From Cobetia amphilecti (GTDB lineage Bacteria > Pseudomonadota > Gammaproteobacteria > Pseudomonadales > Halomonadaceae): DNA of 64,000 nucleotides. This document shows positions 18,917 through 27,694 of this stretch, one piece after another; the first letter of the stretch is position 1; every line of letters starts with the position of its first letter. Below the pieces are notes generated by a model, which did no database searches, had not been told where the DNA came from, and worked only from the letters and a program-made list of their open reading frames with translations. The DNA is taken from assembly GCF_020217465.1 (NCBI RefSeq), contig NZ_CP084115.1:1860001-1924000 (forward strand), written 5' to 3'. A program made the translations under genes and the position numbers.

Positions 18917-20202
18917 CGCAATATACTTCTAATCGTCAATAATGCTTACTGTACGATACTTTATCGAAAATTGGCTCGTAGCTTCCGTGACAAAATATGT
19001 CTTGCTTGGATACATTTTGGTCTATGAGTCAACTTTGGACTGAAATCTCGATTGTTAGCTGTAAACTAATGTCATCATCCTACACGATCATCCACCACGG
19101 CCCCGATCTCATTGGTGGCTCGATTATGATCTGCGAGAGCTGCATCGTAGCAGGGCTGCTCCTGGCCGATGTCGACCACACAGCTTGGAGGGTGGCCATC
19201 ATGGAGGAGAACCGTCTCCAGGAGGCGCGCCCGGCGCGACAGCCAAGCGCAATCCGCAAGCCCTTTGAGCGGCTTCCTCCGGCATTTTGGCTACACTTTG
19301 CTGTAGCGAGGACCAGTTCGCCTCTTACGTAGCCTGCTGTGTGGCTTGTTTGTAACTTGCTGCTGGTGAACTCCCTTGAGACAGTAGTGGCCGATGCCTC
19401 CGTCCTCTAGCCTGCAACGTTTAAGCCCCTTAAGTGAGGCGACTTCCTTGCCAGCCACGTCTACTCATATCCTACTGTTATGGGCTTGGTCGCTTCTTCG
19501 AGACGAAAAATGTCGTAGACAGCCTTTCGCATACCGTGCCAAATAGGATTAAATGCTAATAATTGAAATCGAAATTTACGGCTATCTTGTGGCTACGTCC
19601 ATAGGTGGTGGAGGCGTTAGAGCTGTTGGAGCAGATTCACTTAGAGCGACTGTTGGCTTGCCTGAGACCCTAGGACCCGTGGTTATCCGCAAAGAGGGTG
19701 CCGGGTGGCGGTAGCGTGGCTGATTGCCTCGTATCGCCTATAGGTCGAGACACGTAGCGCCGTACATATCATAATAAGGAAGTCAGAAGCAAGGATGAGC
19801 ATCTTATATTGTAATCTTCCTAAGGCTGGCCTTACAGAGGAAACCCTCAGCTAAAGGATCGACAACACAAGATTGCCTAAAAGATCACCAGCCCAGAAAT
19901 TCTCTCGCGTCTCTACTTGGTGGTCTAATGTGCTGCAGTTATTCTATGAAACAAAGTTTATAGGTTATAATAAAAAGATAGAATGCTTTCTTGCGACCCT
20001 AAGCGTACTTTCTTGTCTGACGTATCTACAACAAGGGCGGTTAGCTGCAGTGGCTATTCCGTCGTATTACGGAATGAAAAGCCGATATTAATACTTTGGT
20101 AACTTACGTAGCGATCTAGTCGATGAGTTATGTATCGGTATATTCTAAATATCGAGTGATAAAATTTTATGGATCTACAAGATGCTATACTGAGGCACTG
20201 CT
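18917..20202. other. 1.29-kb stretch without a convincing gene
   Basis: Between the recombinase module and the cargo I find only short readings without family features, codon bias or ribosome sites. A locally GC-richer patch (about 19090-19320) sits in an otherwise AT-rich region and could be the relic of an older cargo gene. The last 150 bases probably hold the promoter of the STAND gene. Confidence 0.5.
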
Positions 20203-23200
20203 ATGACGATCTTTGAAATCGAGAAAACTGACCTACTTCGCTTGTCTGATACTCACCTAGAAGAGTTGATAGCACGTCTTGCTGAGGCGGAGGTTGCTAC
20301 ATATGGGTATAGCCCAGCAAGCGTCAGTTGGTCGGGCTCGATCAAGGCTCCTGACGCCGGCATCGACATTCATGTGCAGGTAAAAGCTTCAAAAATCGAC
20401 TCAGGCTTCTTAATCCGTCCAGATACGATTCTTCAGTCTAAAAAGGACAGTATGTCGAAATCCGCGATCTCTGCAGAGATGGTAAAACATGGCAACCTGA
20501 CCCCAGTATTGGCAAACCAAGCGAAGATCGGCGGCAGCTATATCATTGTGAGTCTTTCCGACGATTGTTCACCACCAATGAAAAAGGCCCGACTTGGCGC
20601 CATGCAGGCGGCTGTCGCGAATGATCCCAACAAAGATAACATCCACCTCGACTTCTTCGACCTTTCCAAGCTTGTTCAATGGTTACGACAGCACCCATCG
20701 GTTTTGCTCTGGGTGAAAAACAAGTTGGGCCAAGGATATTCAGGTTGGCAACCATATGGGGCATGGAGCAATCCTCCAAATGGATCACCTGACACGCTAA
20801 TCTCCGCCCCAGGAGTCATAGTTAATGTGCCGACAGAGGGGGGGGAGGAACTTTCAATTAAGAACGCCATTGAACCTATGCGGCGTCTCATTCACTGCTC
20901 GAAAAAATCGATCCGCATCACTGGGCTTTCCGGTGTTGGTAAGACACGAATCGTTCAAGCGCTCTTTGACGAAACCATAGGAGACGATCCTCTAGATAGG
21001 ACAATTGCCGTCTACGTTGACACAGGGCAAGACCCTAATCCTTCCGCATCTGCAATGCTTGACCGGCTTATAGCCGAAAGGCGTCGCGCGGTGATGATCC
21101 TTGACAACTGTCCATCCGACCTGCATTCGGCATTGGCAAGCAAGTTGTCGGCTGCAAGAAGTGATGTCAGCCTGGTTACAGTCGAATACGATATTAGGGA
21201 CGACAAACCCCAAACTACAGAAGTAATACATATTGAGGCCAACGGACCAGAAGTTGCCGAAAAGCTTCTTCTGCGGCGATTCCCCACGATTGGACAAGGC
21301 AATGCCCGGCGAGTAGCTGAGTTTGCCGACGGTAATTCTAGGGTGGCTTTGGCTATTGCGGAACGAGTTGAACAAGGTGAAAGCTTGGCCGAACTTTCCG
21401 GCGCCGAGTTGTTTGATCGCCTTTTTCAGCAACGCAAGGAGCAAGATGGAGATCTTCGCGAAAAAGCCGAAACTCTGTCTCTCGTGTATTCGTTTTCGGT
21501 TTCTGCTTCTGAGGTTGTTCAGGATGAACTAGAAGTCTTGGGTTCTATTTCAGGATACACAAAAGCGCAACTGTTTCGAGCAACGGCGAAGCTAGCGGAT
21601 CGCCATATTGTACAAAAGAGAGCTTATTGGAGGGCTATACTGCCTCATGCTGTAGCAAACAGGCTGGCAAGCTCCGCGCTTGAGAGCATTCCTGAAGAGA
21701 CCCTGAGATCAACATTCGAAGCGCCTGGAAACATACGGCTTCTCATGTCATTCGCACATAGGCTGGGCTTAATGCATGAACACCCTGTAGCTCAGAACAT
21801 TGTACAAACATGGCTTGAACCAAATGGCCTTTTGGGCCGCATTTTGGACCTTGATAAGAATCTATTGAGGATACTGGACTATATAAAACCAGTTGCACCA
21901 GAGGCATTGCTTGACCGGATTGAAGTCGAAATCAATGCTACAAGCATTCAATGGATGGAGCCGAAGTTTAATTTTCTTAGGAGTACGATCCTAAATTTGC
22001 TTCAATCATTAGCATACGATGCACATGCCTTTAATCGCTGCGTATCTCTTATGATACGTATTGCGGACCATGAGGAAAAGAGTAACAAAAGCGATACGGT
22101 CAACAGCAATATTTCGAGGTTATTTCAACCCTATCTTTCTGGCACACATGCTTCATTGGAACAGCGCCTCTATATTGTGGAGGAATGCCTAAGTTCTAAA
22201 AAAATGGGGTGGCGTTCGCTGGGTATGGAGATGCTTTCTACGGCCTTGGACGGACCGCCATGGACAAGCTTTAGCCTCAACGGTTTCGGGGCACGACCCA
22301 GAAATTATGGTTATACCCCAAATCATGAGCAGCTTATTGAGTGGCGAACTGCCTTCGTGAATTTAGCAGTTCGGTTTGCAAACTCCAATAATACTGACAT
22401 AAAGGGACGAGCACGAATGATTCTGGCGGGTGAGTTTCCAGGTCTATGGCGCCATGAAGAAATGCGGGAGGAGCTTGTTGCAGCAGCACGAGCGATCAAT
22501 GAGCACCAACCATGGGGCGAAGGGTGGAAGGCCATTCGCTCTATCATTTATTTCGATCATACGATACAAAAAGACGAATATGAACCAGGCTCGCTTCCCC
22601 AAGATCTTGCTGATTTAGATCGGAGCCTTGAGCCGCACGACCTAATTGCAAAGATCAAGACATATGTTCTGGGGAAAGGGAATGACTACTGGGCACTTGA
22701 TAACGAGTTCGACAGCACCAACCATGATAAGTATCGAGATGCTGAAGATCGGTTAGCTACAAAGTCAATAGATTTGGGTGAGGCCTTTGCAGTCTCTGAC
22801 CATGAGCTCGATGAGTTGGGTTCTGAATTGTTTTGCAGTGAATGGATGCCCTATCGAAGAGCGTTCGGGGTCGGCCTTGCAAAGGGGGCGCACAATTATC
22901 GTGAAGGTTGGGAATGCTTACTGGAGCACCTCGCTCGGTCATCCGGTTCGGGCCACGATTTTTCCGTAATTGGAGGCTTCATTGAAGAGGTTGCCACCAG
23001 TGACAATACGCTTTCAAGAGAACTCTTAGATGAGTGTGCGGAACACTTAGAACTTCGGAAAAAACTTGTAGAGCTGCATCCAAGGTTTGATTTCACGGAG
23101 GCCGATCTGAATCGGTGCATGGCCCTGCTCGACCATGAAAAAACATGGACTTGGATGTTTGGACCTATCCTTTGGCAAGATAGCTACGCACACATCCCAT

Positions 23201-24057
23201 CTGAACGTCTCTTGGAGCTTGCACAGAAACTACTGGCCAGGACGGACGGTGTCGACACACTACTCGATGCACTCAGTATGAAACTGCACGGGAAGAGCCC
23301 TACGGACGATACGTTAGGACCTGAGCTGAGAAAACTTGGCTTGAAGGCAGCAACAAAATCCCTGTCGGTCGATCACAGTGACCCTAATGGTAGAAAAGAC
23401 CACTCTATAGAAAATGTAATTAACGCCGCACTTAGCTTCGAGGGCAACAACGCAGAAAAGATAGAGTGGTTGGATACCATATTCTCTATCATGGACGAGC
23501 GCCACGGCTTCATTCATAAGTGCGAGGGAGCGATTGAAACTACAGCAGGAATTATGCCTCAGGCATTTCTGAATCGTGTTTTCCAAGGGACAGAGAAACA
23601 GCAGCATCAGCGCATTTTTTTCATTCGTCACGGGGGGATTGGGCGCTACCCGCTCTCCAAGATCGATATAGCCGACCTGATTCTGTGGTGTGAGCAACGG
23701 AATGAAGCGGATGTCTGGGGTATGGTCGCGCCAGGTATCAGACTTTGGGAGAAAGTGGATAAGGATAGGGATGTCTATTCCATAACGTCATCGGCTATTG
23801 AGTTTCTTGAAGCCGCTCCAGAGCCCGAGCGAGTCCTTCACGCTTACGCGGATCGTGTTACACCATCATCTTGGTCTGGGAGCCGTGCAGATACTATGCA
23901 GCCGAGGGCCGATGCGATTGCCCAATTGACGCAGCATAAGCGGAAAGAGATAGCCAAGGTGGCTGGATCAGTGTCCGATCGGCTGGCCATGGAAATCGAA
24001 CGCGAACGGGTGCGTGATAGACAGAGAGATGAGGAACGCGAACAGCGTTTTGAGTGA
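20203..24057 (+). CDS. Nuclease-STAND NTPase, candidate anti-phage defence protein
   Basis: A 1284-residue protein with three visible parts. Residues about 15-90 form a restriction-endonuclease-like (Mrr/Cap4-type) module: Glu21/Glu28, then DAGIDIH with Asp55, and the QxK variant Gln78-Ser-Lys80 of PD-(D/E)xK. A P-loop NTPase follows, with Walker A GLSGVGKT (241-248), Walker B VMILDNC (Asp301) and a winged-helix-like region around 430-500. The remainder to about 1240 is alpha-helical, probably a repeat sensor, ending in a charged coiled coil (EREQRFE). This is the layout of Avs/STAND immune proteins, which bind a phage protein, oligomerise and activate the nuclease. I cannot assign it to a named Avs type. 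It is followed 62 bp later by a caspase-like gene. Confidence 0.7.
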   Translation: MTIFEIEKTDLLRLSDTHLEELIARLAEAEVATYGYSPASVSWSGSIKAPDAGIDIHVQVKASKIDSGFLIRPDTILQSKKDSMSKSAISAEMVKHGNLTPVLANQAKIGGSYIIVSLSDDCSPPMKKARLGAMQAAVANDPNKDNIHLDFFDLSKLVQWLRQHPSVLLWVKNKLGQGYSGWQPYGAWSNPPNGSPDTLISAPGVIVNVPTEGGEELSIKNAIEPMRRLIHCSKKSIRITGLSGVGKTRIVQALFDETIGDDPLDRTIAVYVDTGQDPNPSASAMLDRLIAERRRAVMILDNCPSDLHSALASKLSAARSDVSLVTVEYDIRDDKPQTTEVIHIEANGPEVAEKLLLRRFPTIGQGNARRVAEFADGNSRVALAIAERVEQGESLAELSGAELFDRLFQQRKEQDGDLREKAETLSLVYSFSVSASEVVQDELEVLGSISGYTKAQLFRATAKLADRHIVQKRAYWRAILPHAVANRLASSALESIPEETLRSTFEAPGNIRLLMSFAHRLGLMHEHPVAQNIVQTWLEPNGLLGRILDLDKNLLRILDYIKPVAPEALLDRIEVEINATSIQWMEPKFNFLRSTILNLLQSLAYDAHAFNRCVSLMIRIADHEEKSNKSDTVNSNISRLFQPYLSGTHASLEQRLYIVEECLSSKKMGWRSLGMEMLSTALDGPPWTSFSLNGFGARPRNYGYTPNHEQLIEWRTAFVNLAVRFANSNNTDIKGRARMILAGEFPGLWRHEEMREELVAAARAINEHQPWGEGWKAIRSIIYFDHTIQKDEYEPGSLPQDLADLDRSLEPHDLIAKIKTYVLGKGNDYWALDNEFDSTNHDKYRDAEDRLATKSIDLGEAFAVSDHELDELGSELFCSEWMPYRRAFGVGLAKGAHNYREGWECLLEHLARSSGSGHDFSVIGGFIEEVATSDNTLSRELLDECAEHLELRKKLVELHPRFDFTEADLNRCMALLDHEKTWTWMFGPILWQDSYAHIPSERLLELAQKLLARTDGVDTLLDALSMKLHGKSPTDDTLGPELRKLGLKAATKSLSVDHSDPNGRKDHSIENVINAALSFEGNNAEKIEWLDTIFSIMDERHGFIHKCEGAIETTAGIMPQAFLNRVFQGTEKQQHQRIFFIRHGGIGRYPLSKIDIADLILWCEQRNEADVWGMVAPGIRLWEKVDKDRDVYSITSSAIEFLEAAPEPERVLHAYADRVTPSSWSGSRADTMQPRADAIAQLTQHKRKEIAKVAGSVSDRLAMEIERERVRDRQRDEEREQRFE

Positions 24058-24119
24058 TATCGTAAGTAATAGGATCTGTACCTCTATTTCCATATTTATC
24101 AAAAATAAATGGAATCATC

Positions 24120-24968
24120 ATGTCCGCAAATATTTTCAATAAGCTGTGGGTTATAGAATCTTTACCGCAAGGTGAGCTTAGAACCGGGAAAAATCTTTTC
24201 GATAATGAGCTGGACAAAGCTAAGCAGGTACAGCAAGACCTTGTCGTCGAATTCGCTGAGCCAACAACTAAGTCCGAGCTGCTTGATGTATTAGAAAAAA
24301 TACATGACGAGGCTATGAGTGGACTATATCCAATGATCCACTTTGAGTGTCATGGTTGTGAATATGGTTTAGGAACCGCCAGCGGAGAACTGGTGGCATG
24401 GGATGAAATCAGAGATGTCCTTATTAAAATCAACTGGGCGACTAAGCTAAATCTAATGATTGTAATTGCAGCCTGCAACGGTGCCCATTTAATAAAAGTA
24501 TGTACAAAGCTAGATGCAGCTCCTTTCTGGGCCATAATTGGTCCGGAGATAGAAGTAACTGCTGGCCATATTCAGGATAGCTTTGGTCGGTTTTATGAGT
24601 CCTTTTTTTCAGATCTCGATGGGGATAAAGCCATTGCTATCCTTAATGAAGGGGCAGAGAAACAAAATCGTACCTATCATTTTTTAAGCGCTGCTGGACT
24701 ATTTTCAAAGGCTTATCGAGCTTATCACGATAGTTACTGTGTTGGGAAAGGGGGGCAAGAAAGAATAGAATACCTTGTTACTGAGGCGCTAAAAAATATC
24801 AATGTAAAAAAACAAGGTGTAACATGGGCCAGACAGCAAGTAAAGAAAGGTCTTGTGTCTAATGATCAGGAGTTTGATAAACTCAGGAAAAGGTTCTTCT
24901 TCATTTCTGATTACCCAGAAAACAATGAGCGCTTTCCTTTATTTATGGATGATATTGTTTCAAGGTGA
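24120..24968 (+). CDS. CHAT/caspase-like cysteine protease, probable partner of the STAND protein
   Basis: A 282-residue protein. PMIHFECHGCEYG supplies a caspase-type histidine (His78, HG motif) after a hydrophobic strand, and LMIVIAACNGA supplies the cysteine (Cys119) after the next strand, the His-Cys dyad order of CHAT/C14 peptidases. The following region (FWAIIGPEIEVTAGHIQDSFGRFYESFF) resembles the CHAT-domain helix after the active site. In bacterial immunity such proteases act as effectors that cleave host or partner proteins. The short spacing from the STAND gene and shared direction suggest one operon. The protease assignment is by motif reading and could be wrong in detail. Confidence 0.65.
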   Translation: MSANIFNKLWVIESLPQGELRTGKNLFDNELDKAKQVQQDLVVEFAEPTTKSELLDVLEKIHDEAMSGLYPMIHFECHGCEYGLGTASGELVAWDEIRDVLIKINWATKLNLMIVIAACNGAHLIKVCTKLDAAPFWAIIGPEIEVTAGHIQDSFGRFYESFFSDLDGDKAIAILNEGAEKQNRTYHFLSAAGLFSKAYRAYHDSYCVGKGGQERIEYLVTEALKNINVKKQGVTWARQQVKKGLVSNDQEFDKLRKRFFFISDYPENNERFPLFMDDIVSR

Positions 24969-25308
24969 AATCCCTAACAATACGCTTTTGTCGAACAAAT
25001 ACTCCGCGGCGCTTTTAATTTTCTGTAGAGTGCCGCATTATATCCTCTCTGGTTTAACGTACGAAGATGGGCGGGTGCCGAAATTTAGACTATGCTACTG
25101 ATTGGTTTTTGGCAGTTGATAACCTAAGATGACCATGTTGGGAAAGGCAGTAAACTAGTTGTTGGTTGTATATGGCCACGTTGCCGAAATTGCCATCAAG
25201 TCAATAGAGTGGTGTGGTAGTTTAAGAATATTGAACGCATGCGCTAGTTAAAGCGAGAAATTACACGTGCTACCTAATGCCTGCTAGGAAATCAATGGAG
25301 ATAATGAA
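24969..25308. other. 340-bp intergenic region in the cargo
   Basis: AT-rich with no plausible gene. It contains CCGCATTATATC at 25033-25044, repeated in the other non-coding stretch at 26302-26313. It may hold the terminator of the STAND-protease pair and the promoter of the next small gene, but no clear hairpin with a T-run is visible. Confidence 0.4.
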
Positions 25309-25542
25309 TTGAAAGATAAAATCAAGTTAAATCCTGGTGAAACTTTAAAACTAGAAAGCCAGCGCTCTAAAGGCACTATGGCTGAAACAGACATCTCGAA
25401 ATATGCAATTTTGGATTCAAGCGGAGAAAAAGTTGGTTCTATACTCTATAAAGATCATACGTCAATTAAAGGCTTCAATCGTACCCAGTCTATTGAGCAG
25501 CGCGACAGCCATGGAAATATCGTAGTAGAAGTGACGTGGTGA
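25309..25542 (+). CDS. Small protein of unknown function in the element cargo
   Basis: A 77-residue reading beginning with TTG, with GGAG eight bases before it; a nearby ATG at 25304 is out of frame and closes at once. The product is charged, with likely beta strands (YAILDSSGEKVGSILYKDH). I do not recognise it. Its place in a defence-like cargo allows a role as an accessory or inhibitor protein, without direct support. Confidence 0.5.
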   Translation: MKDKIKLNPGETLKLESQRSKGTMAETDISKYAILDSSGEKVGSILYKDHTSIKGFNRTQSIEQRDSHGNIVVEVTW

Positions 25543-25642
25543 GATTTTAATAAAGTGTTATTGTCGGCGCTGTTAGCGGCTGGGGCAACTTAAACTACGT
25601 CTCAGTCGCCCTAATAATTGACGTTATGTTTTCGGGAGATGT

Positions 25643-26221
25643 ATGGAGATAACTCGTCCTACTCATATAGAGGTTGCAGATCACTTCTATCACGATTCGA
25701 TTGATCTACTAAAGCGATATGAGCACTGTTTTGAAAGTGAGACCCCAGACTTTTCGGTTCTTAAGTCTCGTCGAATGAAGTGTTTTATTGACCTGCGGAT
25801 AGCATTGGAAAGTTCCTTGAAGTCAGTTGTTTCCTACTACTGCCATAACAATCTTAAAGGTAAAAAGTTGATACAGAGGGTAGAGAGTTATGGACATCGT
25901 ATGGACAAATTGAAACCGGCTGCATTGCCACACCTTTCTGAAGAGATTGTGGAGAGTGTTTCTTTAGTGTGTGATCAACTTCAGTCCTTGCCAGTTGGTT
26001 TGCGTTATCGTCTCGACGTTATGGATTTTATTAGTAATAGGGAAGATGAGTATTACAGAACTATCGGTAGTGATGCTTGGATGAGTTCTACAGCTGGAAT
26101 AGTGTGGGCCGTTTCTAAATACATCGGTGAAGAACTCAACAAAGAAAGTCGCATCATTGGCGTGGACGAATTGATGGAAGAGTTTTTTCAGACAAGATAT
26201 GAGAAGTATGCCATTAAGTAG
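25643..26221 (+). CDS. Unknown alpha-helical protein in the element cargo
   Basis: A 192-residue, mainly helical protein (SRRMKCFIDLRIALESSLKSV near residue 44). The helical arrangement is faintly HEPN-like, but the R-x4-6-H ribonuclease motif is not evident, so I leave it unnamed. GGGAG precedes the ATG. It is the last gene before the right end of the element. Confidence 0.6.
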   Translation: MEITRPTHIEVADHFYHDSIDLLKRYEHCFESETPDFSVLKSRRMKCFIDLRIALESSLKSVVSYYCHNNLKGKKLIQRVESYGHRMDKLKPAALPHLSEEIVESVSLVCDQLQSLPVGLRYRLDVMDFISNREDEYYRTIGSDAWMSSTAGIVWAVSKYIGEELNKESRIIGVDELMEEFFQTRYEKYAIK

Positions 26222-26486
26222 TAAGTAGTGATTTAATCATGTCAGGCACGGCGACGCTAACTATTGTGGGTAAGTATTCATTTCGTAGGCGCGCGCACTG
26301 TCCGCATTATATCAAAGGATGATAAAAGGAAGCTTCTGGTTGATTTTCTATGTCCGGATGATTTTGTAGTACTCAGAGTCCACGTCCGACGACTATCTCA
26401 ACCTTGTACGTGAATAGATTGATGGGCACTATATCTACGCTTAAGCACCTACCTCTCAACACTTATAGCGTAAATCATCTTGGTTT

Positions 26487-26497
26487 GGTCCTCCTAA
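26487..26497 (-). repeat. Right terminal inverted repeat of the element
   Basis: Read on the minus strand this is TTAGGAGGACC, matching the left end in 10 of 11 positions. It is bordered by the host 6-mer GCCCTG (26498-26503), which matches GCCATG at the left end in five of six bases. Confidence 0.75.
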
Positions 26498-26722
26498 GCC
26501 CTGCACCGGAATCAGGGCAGCGGCAGGCATCAACTGCGCCATGAACATGATCAGCAGGGTGCCACCGCCGACCCCGACAGCTGCAGACATGGCTGACGTC
26601 AGCAGGGCAAGCAGCAGCAACGCGCAGACGATAGGCAGCGAGAGCGGGAAATACTGCGCGAGGCCATCAAGCAGGCTTGCGAGGTAGGGAATATCGGCGG
26701 GACTGGCGAGCATTGCGGGCAT
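26498..26722 (-). pseudogene. 5' part of the split TauE/SafE exporter gene
   Basis: It encodes the first 75 residues of the exporter interrupted at 13251: a hydrophobic helix (SLPIVCALLLLALLTSAM) and the family glycine motif AAVGVGGGTLLIMF, ending IPVQG. After that the frame enters the element and stops within 14 codons. The start may be the ATG at 26722 or at 26713; the latter has AGGA seven bases upstream. Together with 12655-13251 it reconstitutes a full TauE/SafE protein. Confidence 0.9.
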
Positions 26723-26775
26723 CCTGTGGAGATAGCCAATAAAGATGGATAGGGGGTCAGGCAGCCGACATGACG

Positions 26776-26796
26776 CATGACCTGCCTGACAGGCGT
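26776..26796 (+). repeat. Left copy of the 21-bp direct repeat bounding the copper locus
   Basis: The 21 bases here, starting CATGACCTGCC and ending ACAGGCGT, are identical to 33465-33485. The repeat contains the small dyad GCCTG-A-CAGGC. The two copies lie 6.69 kb apart and enclose the copper gene cluster. Confidence 0.7.
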
Positions 26797-27019
26797 GCAA
26801 GGCTACCGTGACGGGGAGGCGCTATCCAGCCAGGCGTGCTTGGCTGAATAGCACATGGGAGATTCGAGCGGCTTCACGTGGTGGTGAGATTATATGTTGC
26901 TGTCTTTTCAGCCAGTGATCAGCTTTCCCCCATAGGATGGTGAGGCTTACCATGACATGTTGGTTTAGCACTATGCCGCAGTGTTCAGTGGGTGTTTTGT
27001 GGATCAGGAGAAAGCTGGC

Positions 27020-27694
27020 ATGAAGCTGTTGTTGCTTGAAGATGATGACCTGCTGGCGGAAAGCCTGGCCGAACTGCTTGAGGACAATGGCTACCGGTTG
27101 GATGTCTCCTCGAACTTGAATGATGCGCAGGCCTTCATGGCAACCGAGCAGTACGCGTTGGCCATTCTGGATCTGGGACTACCGGATGGCTCCGGGTTGG
27201 ATTTGCTCAAGCGCTGGCGTCAAGGACAGGTGGATATTCCGATACTGATTCTCACGGCCCGTGACACGTGGGAAGACAAGGTCGTCGGTTTGCGCAGCGG
27301 GGCAGATGATTACCTTACCAAGCCATTTCATGAAGCAGAGTTGTTGGCACGTCTTCATGCGCTTCTTCGGCGTCGCCAAGGGGCAAGTCATGGGTATCTT
27401 CAGGTAAGCGGAATTCAGCTGGATGAAGAGGCGCAGCGTGTGTGCTGCGATGGAGAGCAGTGGGCGAGCTTGACGGCCACCGAATTCCGCCTGTTGCGCT
27501 ACCTCATGCATCATCCAGACAGAGTGCACTCCAAGGCACAGTTGCTGGATCAGCTATATGCCCTGGAGCAGGACGCCGCGGCGCCCAATCTGGTAGAAGT
27601 CTATATCGCTCGCCTTCGCCGCCGCCTGGGCAAGGACTTGATACAGACTCGCCGCGGACAGGGGTATCTGCTTGTTTCACATCGATCGTCGTAG
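27020..27694 (+). CDS. OmpR-family response regulator of the copper locus
   Basis: A 224-residue response regulator. The receiver domain has the acidic pocket EDDD (7-10), the phosphoacceptor Asp51 (AILDLGLPDGSG) and Lys101 (YLTKPFHE). It is followed by an OmpR/PhoB winged helix ending in RLRRRLGKDLIQTRRGQGYLL. The ATG at 27020 has AGGAG upstream. The sensor kinase gene overlaps its end by 23 bases. The downstream copA and copB suggest that it acts as a CopR/CusR-type activator, although the receiver also resembles PhoP/QseB. Confidence 0.9.
   Translation: MKLLLLEDDDLLAESLAELLEDNGYRLDVSSNLNDAQAFMATEQYALAILDLGLPDGSGLDLLKRWRQGQVDIPILILTARDTWEDKVVGLRSGADDYLTKPFHEAELLARLHALLRRRQGASHGYLQVSGIQLDEEAQRVCCDGEQWASLTATEFRLLRYLMHHPDRVHSKAQLLDQLYALEQDAAAPNLVEVYIARLRRRLGKDLIQTRRGQGYLLVSHRSS

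Larger units (their letters stand above)
13252..26497 (+). mobile_element. 13.2-kb recombinase-trio element carrying a defence-like cargo
   Basis: The element is defined by interruption of tauE, by inverted ends TTAGAAGGACC (left) and the complement of TTAGGAGGACC (right), and by near-repeat flanks GCCATG/GCCCTG. It is much AT-richer than the host. The left part holds four overlapping genes: three tyrosine recombinase-like proteins and a small coiled-coil protein. The rest is cargo. The layout recalls Tn554-type tnpABC elements and the Gamma-Mobile-Trio islands described from Vibrio, which carry defence cargo; equivalence is inferred from organisation, not from a search. The mismatched 6-bp flanks fit tyrosine-recombinase crossover, where a core base can be carried from the previous site, rather than a DDE-transposase duplication. 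Confidence 0.85.

Noticed and set aside
18997-19332. Rightward 111-residue reading in the element
   Set aside because: Composition changes midway, no recognisable domain and no ribosome site; more likely a relic or chance reading.
25543-25642. Possible integron attC-like site in the cargo gap
   Set aside because: GTTAGCGGC-type fragments are present, but the required paired core sites do not form.
13252-26497. CRISPR array or phage origin of the island
   Set aside because: No regularly spaced repeats and no phage structural genes were seen.
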